From Phlyctochytrium arcticum (taxonomy: Eukaryota; Chytridiomycota; Chytridiomycetes; Chytridiales; Chytridiaceae): a DNA stretch of 64,000 nucleotides. The DNA lies in contig JAHLKI010000004.1 of the NCBI GenBank assembly GCA_025602905.1, positions 1,116,001 through 1,180,000 of the forward strand. Reading direction: 5' to 3'. Positions 54,739 through 64,000 of the stretch are shown here, one piece after another. The notes under the pieces were generated by a model, which was not told where the DNA came from, did no database searches, and was given only the letters and a program-made list of their open reading frames with translations. Position 1 is the first letter of the stretch, and each line of letters opens with the position of its first letter. A program made the position numbers and the translations under genes.

Positions 54739-55095
54739 AAATTCCGCGTGCCCAGAATAGGAACACGAACTTTTGGAAGTTTGTAACGGATCAGTTGATG
54801 AAGATGGAGCGGAAATCTGTGGAAAAGCGCGTAAGGTGGGCCGAAAATGCAACTTCCAAACGACTTGTGAAAGAGTGCTTCTGGAGTGCTTAATGTCTTT
54901 CATCAGGATTTTGGAGCGGATTATCGCGAAGGATCGACAGCTGTACGCGGCCAACAACAAAAACGAGGTGGAACCCCTCCAAGGTCTGCAAGGGACTCAG
55001 CAAGCGACTCAATTGAATGGTACTCCCTGGGGGACTCCTCCCGCTACGCCCGGCCGGGCCGGCCCCTCCGGCCTCAAGATTTTAGCTTTGTTTTA
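54739..55095. other. Flank between KDZ relic and Helitron C
   Basis: A weak ORF (54773-55099) has no recognisable domain. GC-rich CGGCCGGGCCGGCCCCTCCG lies at about 55051-55072. No gene is supported. Confidence 0.3.
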
Positions 55096-55105
55096 CTAGC
55101 GGTTG

Positions 55106-55128
55106 GCGCGCCTCGCTTCGCAGCGCGC
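55106..55128 (-). other. Subterminal hairpin of Helitron C
   Basis: 6-bp GCGCGC stem with an 11-base loop (TGCGAAGCGAG), just upstream of the CTAG terminus; it would act as the rolling-circle stop signal. Confidence 0.65.
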
Positions 55129-55443
55129 ATCGACTTTATGTGTGAGAACGATGGCGAACGCGCATAATACATGTTCCACATATATGCATCACAATTTTCA
55201 TCCTTTATGGTGTTTTGCGAGTAGATCTCTTTGATATGGTCATCGCATTTCCCTCAACTTTAAGATGGAAGTTATTATCATCTTAGCCATACCCACACAT
55301 TGTGTTGTATAGTAACAGGGGGACGTTGAATGCATGAACCCCAAACATGCAGGATATTAACTTTTGGAACTATACAGCGTCATGTGCTGAGAATTGCCAA
55401 CATGGTAACTTCAAGTAAGAATCGCCAACATTTAAGGAAGAAT

Positions 55444-58400
55444 TCAGATGATTTCGGAAAAGACCACATTCTGAACTCCATCGCCCGCATTTTCCGATCC
55501 AGTCACAACTTTAATTTGGTCTGGGTGACGACCTCGCGAAAGAGCCACATACAGCTGACCATGGGTGAAGACCTGAGTGCCCAAATATACGCCAACACGG
55601 TTGAAAGACTGTCCCTGGGACTTTTTGATGGTCATGGCAAATGCGCCAGTGACCGGGAACTGTCGCCGATTCAAAGTAAACGGCATCCGTGAATCACTGC
55701 ACCGATGTGTGATTCGCGGGATAAGAACCACATTGCCAGTGAAGGGCCCTTCAATGATTTGGCAGCGTAGAAGCCGTTGCGATACCACCTCAAGTAGTCG
55801 CAAGCGAGTTCCGTTTGACAAACCACGCGAAGGGTTGAGGTTCCTGAGGAGCATGACAAACTTGCCAGGTTTGAGCTCAAGCTTGTGGGGAGGAAGTCCC
55901 GAAAGCTGCAGAGTATTGTGGAACTCTACAGGATAAGTAGAGGCGTCCTCTTGATCAACGTAGTCAGCGCTCAAGCACTCGCGGAAGTCACCAGGCAGAC
56001 GTTCTACCACACTACGATTGATCATCTGAGCGTCGTCATTCTTGACAGCAAGGATCACACGATGTTCAAAGTCAGCGCCGTCCGCAAAGATGTCATCGAT
56101 CAAACCATCCAGGTTGTTCCCTGTAGCAACCATGGATTCCTCAATGTTCACACGCGCACCGTTTCTGCCCTCACCAACATCAAGGAGAAACTGCTGGAAG
56201 TCTGGCCGTGACTGCAGACGCATATTGATGGTCAAATTCATCGTTGTAACGTGACGCCAAAGGGGTGAATTTTTGGAACAGCGCCCAACTGTTGCCGACC
56301 GACTACCTTGAAGAATAACTGCTCCAAAGAGCATCACTTTGCCACCAAATGGCTTGTTGACATCAAGTGCATCCCGAATAGTACGGTCAACCGCTTCAAT
56401 CGCATATCGAGAAGCCATGGGTGCCTCGTCCCAGATGATCAAGTCAACCTCCCGAAGGGTGTTGGCAATTGCAGATCGAGGGCCGAAGTGACATGTACTT
56501 GTCTCGTTAAGCTCCAACGGAATAGCGAGAGTTGAATGTGCCGTTCTTCCATCATGAAGAAGACACGCAGCAATACCACTGCTGGCCATTGCCAAACACC
56601 GGAAGCCCTCTGAACGCATCGCGCGCAATAGCGTATTGTAGACGTATGTCTTGCCGGTCCCGCCGGGCCCATCCAAGAAGAAGACTCGCTCCTGAGAGGT
56701 TGCACCTTGACGGACAGAGTCCGCCACCCTCTCGAATACCGATCTCTGATCGACATTCAAAGTGTCAATGAGCTGAGCAATATCAGTGTCTTGGTCATTT
56801 TGGTTTAAATCTTCTTGAGCCCCATCGTCGTTCGGATCGAACCCTTCGGAGTAGAACTCTTCTAGGTTAATCCAAGTCGACATGCGCATATTGAACGGCT
56901 CCAAAAGCCGGTCCAAGTCTGCAATGACGCGGAATTGCCGTTGACCTTCCGACATGTCCCTCTGATCCTCGGCCATTGCTTCATAATGCTTATGAAACAG
57001 CCTTGCAACGTCTGCTGGTTCACTGAAGGCCACCATAGTGGCAAACAGCTTGCGGATCTGTGATGGCATGGAGGACACAGTTGCTTCCTCCAGACACGTA
57101 TCATACTCAGTGTCATCCTCAAGGAGCCCTCGTGCAATCGCTGCCTCTTTGAACGTTTCATACAAAACGCCGTCGTGCGTTCGAAGATCCTCATAAGAGG
57201 TCGGCCCCCGTACATGACTCAACAGCATACGCAAGTGAAAACGGTCGCTCCCAGGAGGAGCCATGGTCATGAGAGCCACGACCTTCCATGCCCTCTTCCA
57301 ACGTGTCCAAGTTTTTGGACCTTGGTTCCACCGATAGTGCTCGGGGAACTCACAATAAGTAAGACCTTCACCCGCTTGCTGCTGGAGCTCTTGGTTTGTA
57401 CGGAAGAATTCGGTGAGCATAGTGCGCTCATTGTTCTCTACGGCAGCCTCAGGGGCAGCCGCATCAAACGTGACATACTGCTGACCAGGCAGATGCACTG
57501 GAAGCCGAACGATATTGTGGCTAATACTGTTTGTTTCAAAGCTGAGCATGCGCCAGCTGGCTTCCTGGGCGGAAATGTATCGCCCTTCTAGATATTGACT
57601 GATTTCGTCAATATCTTCACCCGCCTCGAGGACAGCTTGGTCCTGTCCTTTGTAAATGTACTTGTGTAAGTACTTTACTGAGCTCACCGAGTTGCAGATT
57701 TCAACGTTGATATGGCAGTCATACTTCCCGGTTAAGTATGGGTTGTATGGAACGATCCACTCATTGCCAAGCTCCACGACTGTACCTCGCACACGTTTTT
57801 GGATTCAAGGACCACCACCTCGTCGCCGGTACGTAATCAAGCCATTGTCAGAGACAGTCGTACTTTCAGCGAGAGCCTTTGGGAACTTTTTGGTGCATGC
57901 ACCGTCGGCCATGCAGACATTTTGCGGATTGTCGCGTCCGCATGGACCGTGCACCATGTGTGACTTAACGGAGGCGTACAGTCGGGGCTGAGTTTCGGGA
58001 TCTTGGATCTCTGCACATTCCATGCTGTCATACTGCTCCTCGGTCGGCTTTGATTCCAACCAAACCAAAAGGTGTGTGTGAGGAAGGCCACGCTTTTGGA
58101 ACTCAACGGTGTAACAATAAGCCTGCACCTTGCCAAAGACACTCTTTTTCACAATGTCGTCCAACATGTTTTGGAACTTCATGTGAAAGACGCGAACAAC
58201 AATGTCGGGACGGTCCTGTGCCTTCTGGTGAGGAAGCAACAGGCGGGTGATTTCGGGCCACTTCGGGTTACAGGTCATCGTAATGAACAGATCCGGCTTG
58301 CCAAACTTGCGAACCAAAGCCATAGAATCTTGGAACCTTTGCTGCATGTACCGAGGTGACCCGATTGTTGTTGCAGGAAGAACAATGCGTCGTCCAATGG

Positions 58401-59525
58401 TACGGGTATCACCATTGTCAAGAGCGTCAACAATCCCTTGGTAACATTCGGCTCGAAGTTGCTTCTGGTTGTGACGAATGAACTGCAAGTTTTGGGCTTC
58501 AACTCGCAGGTACTGATCAACAATGTATTGCTGAAACAGCTTGCCCCCCATGTGCAGGACATTGGGTGAAGAACGGCACTGCATGCGGTAATGTACAAAT
58601 GCATTCAAAGTTACACCGGTAGCCTCTTTGAATGGGATGCACCAACCCTGGATACCTACAACCGTGCCAAGAACGCCGTATCAGAAAATCCGCACTTTTC
58701 AAGCTCAGCAACATGAAAGCAAATTTAAATCATACCTTGCCGAAAGAACAATGGATATGATAGGGCATCGTACATGGGATGACATTCATTGATCCGCTTC
58801 GAGCCACCACCACGCTTGCAAAGTACAATGTCCCGGTTTGTAACATGCTCGTCATTGAGCCATACAGCAGCGACCTCCGGAGCAGCAGCTGCATTATAAC
58901 GACGGGGATGTTCACCAGCTGGTACAGCGGACCCGTTGATACTAAGAACAATGTTAGTAGTACTCTGAGCCATTTCTCGTACTGCAACAAACTGTTGAAC
59001 CAAGGCGTTCTCAGTCTGCATCGCGTCATGGATAGCTGCCACCGCCATAGGCCGGAGGTCGGAGAAAATCTCTAAACGTCGAGAGCTTTGAGCCTCCGTG
59101 TCCAAAAAGTAAATTTGAGAAAACTTGGGCAGTTCCCCGTCTTCGGCCTCCAATCCATCCCCAATCCGGTGATACAGCTCACCGTTGACCCGGAAAGTGT
59201 AGATGCCATCCCGGTCGCTTGCCAAGTTCAAGTCAAGATTGCTGGACATGCTGGTAAACGCAAAGGCTTGGTTGTATTTTCGGATGTGCGCAAGGAACTC
59301 TTTAGAGTCGTTCGTGGCCCCTGAAAACAACGGATGTAAAGCTGCATGTGGAGAAACATGGCCTACATCATCACCTTTGGTTTTGCCGTCATGGCAGCAG
59401 ATTGAAGCCTTCTTGGCCTTCCACCTGAATGCGCCGCAGCTTCTGCACTCGCAATTCATATCGCCCGCATCAAACAGAGTTGCACTGTCCCGAAACTGCT
59501 CAATAGAGCAAATCGCCACAGCCAT
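55444..59525 (-). pseudogene. Helitron C RepHel, one in-frame stop
   Basis: Exon 1 59525-58736, intron 58656-58735 (80 nt, GTATG...TGTAG), exon 2 58655-55444. N-terminal zinc finger (CECRSCGAFRW). Rep: FITMTCNPKWPEI and HUH motif QKRGLPHTHLLVWL, then KYLHKYIYKG with the Tyr region. PIF1 helicase: Walker A LDGPGGTGKTYVYN, Walker B IIWDEAPMA, final LYVALSRGRHPDQIKVV. A TGA near 57804 interrupts just before WIVPYNPYL. The usual GGD-F-RQ helicase motif is altered to LFGAVILQG. Otherwise a full-length canonical Helitron transposase. Confidence 0.85.
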
Positions 59526-60660
59526 AGTTAAAGGTCTTTGTGTGTGTGTATTTATTGTGGTGTGATAAAGAGAGTGGGGGAGCGGAGGGAGATCTGCCTT
59601 ATATACCGCGTGTCCGAAGGCTGGCCCTGTCCGTACATTAATTGATTATGGCAGCCAGCCAAGCGACCTGATGAGCCATGTCGCGACCAACATTTTTTAG
59701 TAGTAGGATCATATCCATAATTCAATTCAGTTTTTACTGCCCAAATGCATTGCTTCAAATCAAATGCATATGCTCAGAATATAGAAATTTCATGTTTTGC
59801 ACCTGTCCTGCATATGCTATGCATATGTTTGGGGCCAGATGTATATTCAAAAACTAATCCTCTGCTGCAGAGCACATGCGGCGGCAGAGAGCCACGCTCA
59901 CATGTGCCACACATGATTTGCAGGTGCTGGGCAGATGCAGATGTTTGGGAGTGTAGTAGTAGTGATTTTAGTCCCAAATTTAGGGTCAAGAAGTTACGTG
60001 TCACGTAAAATTTGCTATAGATTGCACAGCCTCCCGAAGGCACTTGTTTCAACTTTCAAGTTGTTTGGGCGTTGCGCGTGCATTTAACGGCACAATCTTA
60101 TCCATTCTCAAAAGCTGCATTGCATCTGTTCTTAGGTTTCTTTGCTCTACAACTTTCAAGGCCGCTGTATAGTTACTGTCTCCTAGTACTTCACAAATGC
60201 CGATCGATCAACAAACACTGAAAACTGTTGCGCTTCTTGCCGCCGAGTTGACTGCCATGTTGGTAGCCCTCGATCATGAACAAGAAGTGCTTGAGGACTC
60301 TAGGAAGAGACTTTTCTTGGAGCTTGCACTCAAGGAAACGAGCGAGCGACAGGAAGACCTTGGCATTCGGCCCGTCACAGAGAGTATCAACCTTGCCACA
60401 AATGCAGACGCGCAATTCAGAGAAATGTGTCGCTTCACGTGCCCTGACTTTCACATCCTCCAATAAGAGCTGAGAATGCCAAAAACCATCACTGACGGTG
60501 CTGGAAATGTCGTTCCGGGGCATATTGCGCTTGCTATGTTATTGCGTTGGTTTGCCTACCCCAACCGTCTATGGGAATTATGGGATATTGTCGGATTCCC
60601 GAAATCAGTACTTTCAAGCACCATCAACCTTGTAGTTGACTACATTCACGAAAATTTTAA

Positions 60661-62920
60661 GAGGTATTTCACAGAATACCCCCCTTTTAGACTGTACAGT
60701 ATTTCACAAAATACCCCTCTTTTGTTTTATTTCACAGAATACCCTCTGGTCATGGTTTATAAGAATAGTGGCTGTGAAATTCGTTCTGTGTCCAGAGACT
60801 CGGACTAATCACGCGAGATATTTGCGAGCCAAGTTTCAAAAAACATACAAGCAAGCTTTCAGCACAACAACTGCCAACCAATCATGACGAGTCTTTCATT
60901 GTCCCAAATCCCTGACCTAGTCATTGAACAGACGTATGCCAGCTTGGACGAAGGGGTTCTAGCCGCTTGTGTGCATGCCATGAAGAACAAAGTCAACTAT
61001 GAAGTTTGCAGACGGGACAAGACAAAGGTGGTCTTGACTTGCATGGGGGAAGATTGCCCTGCCTGTATCCGGATCATCGTATCGAAGAAGTCACTCTTGC
61101 CGACCGTTACCCAGATTCATGATGAGCACAGCTGCCAAGGATCGCTTCAGGGGGCCCGAGGAATTCTTCGACACCACAACTTCCTGGTTGCCTTGGTCCT
61201 AGAGAACTTTCCGGTGGATAAAAAGACAATTCCGAAGAACATTGAGGGCTACCTCAAAATGCAGTTGGGAGTAATTGTCCCATACTCCACATGCCACAAA
61301 GTGAAAGAAGCTATTCTCAATGAAAGTGCAGAAGATCAAAGGCTCCAATTCCAGAAGATCCAGCCATACATTCAGTTGCTGGTGGATGCTGATTCCAACA
61401 CCATTGTAAAGATCAAAACTCAGGCGGTCATAGACTCCGAGGCGAGGCGGTTCCATTCCGTGTTCGTTGCTCCTGGGGCAGCTCGAAATGCCTTCCGGCA
61501 TACGAGGAAGTTTGTAGCGGTGGACGGTACATTCACCAAAAACCGCTTCATTCAAGTTTTGCTTTTGGCAGTGGGCAGAGATGCCAAGGATCAGATTGTT
61601 TTGTTGGCGTGGGCAATCGTTCCCAATGAAGGTACCGAGACTTGGACGTGGTTCCTACGTGCCTTGCTCACTGCTTATCCGTGTATTGATGAACAAGAAG
61701 CTGTCATCATTAATGACCGAGAGAAGGGGCTAATCAATGCAATTGACGAAGTCTTACCCAATGCATGCAACCTTTTCTGTTGCTATCATATTGCTCACAA
61801 TGTCCAAAGCGGCTATGGGTTGCCTGCAAAGAGGTTTGTGCAATTGTCCCATGCCATACGTTTGCTATTACTCAGTGTCCTGTAGTCCGTTCTGGAAATG
61901 CGCGTATGCAGAATCAAAAGGCAAATTTGATGAAGCAGTAGCGGAATTGAGGAACATTAAGAACTCAGCAGCCGACTATATATTAGAGATCCCATTGGAA
62001 CAGTGGGCAACACACAAAATTACAGGACGGCGGTTCGGACATTGCACCTCCAACCTAGCGGAAATAGCCAATTCCTTTCTCAGTGGCATCCGTCAACTGC
62101 CTTGTCTGGAAATGCTGGACGCCATCTATAGACATCAAATGGGCAAGTTTCATGACAGGCGGGAGGCTGCTGCCGCATTGATATGTCCTTTGGCGCTCAC
62201 TCCACAGGCAAAGTTTGACAAGGAGCTGAGGGACACCTGCAAGTACAATGTGGATGTGTCGAGTTCCCTGCAAGGAGTGGTGATCAACAGTACCAGTCGA
62301 ACCAAGCAGTTTGTTGTGAAATTGCCAGGCAACAATAACCCAGTTGGCACTTGCTCATGTGAGTCGTATCAGAAACACCTCATGCCATGCAGCCACGTCG
62401 GTGCCTTTGCCCACCGCATCCACCTAGCTCCGATCAGCCTTGTCGACAAATCGTATACAAGTGACGCTTACCAAGCAACCTACAAAGTGGCAAACGAGCC
62501 CGTTACTTTGGCCACCTTAGTGGGAGATGAACTTCACCCTCCAGCACTGAAGCGTCCTTGGGGCCGCCCAGTCAACCGTCGTCGAGAAAAGGGCACGCAA
62601 GCCAGCCGTGCAGCGAGGGGTTTGACGGGAACTAGTCGACACTGCCAAACTTGTGGAGCCGCTGGTCATGACCGCCGTACTTGTCGCGATCCACATGCTT
62701 GAGAATCGCCGTTCCCTTCAACTGCTTGGCGGTTCTGGTTTGGTCCGGTTTGGTTGCTTGGAAGAGTCAATCTTCCATCGAAACTTTGTTTGTCATTATT
62801 GCTTATTACCCTGACATTATTTTATCACCCCGTTGCTGTGAGGGTATTCTGTGAAATAAAACAAAAGAGGGGTATTTTATGAAATACAGTCTAAAAGGGG
62901 GGTATTCTGTGAAATATCTC
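60661..62920 (+). mobile_element. MULE (Mutator-like) transposon inside Harbinger
   Basis: TIRs of ~90 bp start GAGGTATTTCACAGAATACC (left) and GAGATATTTCACAGAATACC (right, complement). Target duplication AAATTTTAA at 60652-60660 and 62921-62929, the 9 bp typical of MULEs. Internal repeats of TATTTCACAGAATACCC within the TIR occur three times. Confidence 0.9.
60884..62702 (+). pseudogene. MULE transposase, frameshifted
   Basis: About 606 codons from ATG 60884. A FAR1/WRKY-GCM1-like zinc region (VLTCMGEDCPACIRIIV...HDEHSC), MULE catalytic core with FVAVDGTFTKN and AVIINDREKGLINAI, CCYHIAHNV, then a frameshift between 61800 and 61885. The second frame has the SWIM finger (CSCESYQKHLMPCSHVGAFA) and a C-terminal zinc knuckle (CQTCGAAGHDRRTC). 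One lesion only, so recently active. Confidence 0.85.
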
Positions 62921-63505
62921 AAATTTTAAACATCTTTTAGTCTGGGATCATGCCCGTTTGACTCCGGAATATTTGGGAATGCTGGCAGCTGCAATTACCA
63001 GAAAAGGCTCGCCATATGAGACGTGCTTTGGATTTACAGATGGCACATTTGCCGACCTTCCCGTCACCAACGCCTAGTCTACAATGGTCATCAACGGGTG
63101 CACTCCATCAAATTTCAGTCAGTCACTACTGCAGATGGAATGATTGTGCATCTCAATGGCCCTTATGCGGGGAGACGTCATGACTGTTGAATCTTGGGGG
63201 AGAGCGGCCTAATCGGTCAGATGGAGCGCACAGGGTTTCTGTATTTATGGGGAACCAACTTATCAGCGAACCACGTTCCTTCAAGCAACCATTGTCAGAT
63301 CGCAGCTCACTGCTGAAGAACAGGAGCTCAACAGGGCTATGAGCTCTGTGCGTGAATCTGTGGTGTGGTCATTCGGGGACATCATCCGGCACTGGGCATT
63401 TCTGGACTTCAAAAAGAACCTCAAAATCTTGTTGCAGCCCGTGGGAAAGTACTATCTAGTAGGTGCCATCCTGACCAACGCATTTACTTGTTTGTACGGC
63501 AATAC

Positions 63506-63800
63506 TGTAACGGGATGGTAGTATAGGATGATGAAAGGACAATGGACAGTAAGATGCAACTTCCCAGGTTGCGGATTGTGGGTGGTTTATTCAGATGGTC
63601 GCAGGGCGAGTGCAAGAATAAAAGTAAGCTCGAGTTTACAACGGCATACCGCTGGCCTTTTATATGGAAGAATAACTAAACTATATCACGCGTGTGGCGC
63701 GACACTCCCGGTTGCTACCGGACTCCGGTGGTAGACACCGGATGGTACGAGTGTGAAAGATCACTGCGCTACTGCGCCGCAAGGGCCCAGATCCGCTACA
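63506..63800 (-). repeat. LTR of a retroelement extending beyond the right edge
   Basis: In minus-strand sense it begins TGTAGCGGATCTGGG and ends CCCGTTACA, TG...CA borders, 295 bp, with a TATA box (CCATATAAAAGG near 63660). CCCCCCTC at 63801-63808 is the complement of a polypurine tract, so this is the 3' LTR of a minus-strand element. It truncates the Harbinger gene. Confidence 0.65.
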
Positions 63801-64000
63801 CCCCCCTCAGACTCGTTCAGAATCGGTCGGAGGCATGATGGCGAGTCTCAAGTTCGGGGTCCTTGTTAAGCGAGGAAACTACAGGTGGCCAAGACACCAA
63901 CAACCTACTTGATGATCCCGCGTACCGAATGTCGCCAGACGTACGCCGAAAAGTCAAGCCAGAGCACAAGCCGAACATCGCCAGACGCTTGCCCTCTGAA
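63801..64000 (-). mobile_element. Internal 3' end of the edge LTR retroelement
   Basis: Polypurine tract then 190 bp without a recognisable domain; too short to classify as Ty3/gypsy or copia, though the LTR style resembles fungal gypsy elements. Confidence 0.45.

Larger units (their letters stand above)
55096..59965 (-). mobile_element. Helitron C (canonical type)
   Basis: The sense 3' end has a GC hairpin (GCGCGC/GCGCGC) followed 7 nt later by the terminus CGCTAG, i.e. CTRR, then host T. A candidate 5' end is TCACTACTACTACACTCC at 59965. The flanks are then A and T, as expected for Helitrons. The 3' end is firm; the 5' end is tentative. It is unrelated in ends and gene layout to Helitrons A and B. 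Confidence 0.65.
60197..63505 (+). pseudogene. PIF/Harbinger transposase, split by a MULE
   Basis: First part 60197-60660: TTKNADAQFREM-type N-terminus (ATNADAQFREMCRFTCPDF), a TAA at 60464-60466, then MLLRWFAYPNRLWELWDIVG and YIHENFK. The second part starts at 62930 (LLVWDHARLTPEYLGML). DDE motifs: FGFTDGTF, GRRHD, and SVRESVVWSFGDI with the catalytic Glu, then DFKKNLKILLQPVGKYYLVG. A frameshift near 63060 and a TGA near 63188 add to the decay. The C-terminus is cut by an LTR at 63506. Confidence 0.8.

Overview
The window is nuclear DNA of a filamentous fungus, most likely a mushroom-type basidiomycete. Support: short GT-AG introns (50-80 nt) in several genes, a KDZ-transposon-associated protein of the kind common in Agaricomycetes, and a dense pile of nested fungal transposons. 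I see no intact ordinary host gene. Taxonomy is inferred from gene content only.

The main content is a decayed, integrated Polinton-like virus (PLV). Its DNA lies in three pieces, 952-21898, 31912-32337 and 40702 to about 42.66-42.96 kb (about 23.5 kb in all), because two large Helitrons landed inside it. From left to right it carries: a TVpol-like polymerase fused to a D5/SF3 helicase (-), a mini HTH protein, a short spliced island, a tyrosine recombinase (+) converging on a chromodomain DDE integrase (-), a putative double-jelly-roll major capsid protein, a coiled-coil protein, a putative penton, an A32/FtsK-like packaging ATPase, two further virion-type genes, a 5.6-kb adenovirus-fibre-like spike gene, several small zinc-ribbon/RING-like proteins, a response-regulator receiver protein, and a 375-bp quasi-palindrome. 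Nearly every long viral gene has one or two stops or frameshifts, so the copy looks dead but not ancient.

Helitron A (21899-31911, +) splits a viral zinc-finger gene, and Helitron B (32338-40701, -) splits the viral receiver gene. Their 5' and 3' ends match each other, and each carries a RepHel gene plus a divergently transcribed AT-hook protein. A is heavily decayed; B has a single visible one-base lesion. A third AT-hook protein gene at 3-671 suggests another such Helitron at the left edge. Removing A and B leaves two convergent viral genes separated by about 25 bp.

From 43 kb onward there are nested transposons: a truncated hAT copy (43051-44950), a Ty1/copia element on the minus strand (44951-53513) containing a second, full-length hAT with TIRs and a 9-bp target duplication (45889-49772), a KDZ relic (53.5-54.7 kb), a canonical Helitron C (55096 to about 59965, -), a PIF/Harbinger transposase gene interrupted by a MULE with 9-bp target duplication (60661-62920), and the LTR of a further retroelement entering from the right edge (63506-63800).

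Biologically, the viral module holds a replication unit, two alternative integration enzymes and a capsid/packaging/attachment set. The most novel features are the virus itself in this kind of fungus, its fibre gene, two in-frame 36-bp double-hairpin elements with inverted loops, and the central quasi-palindrome.
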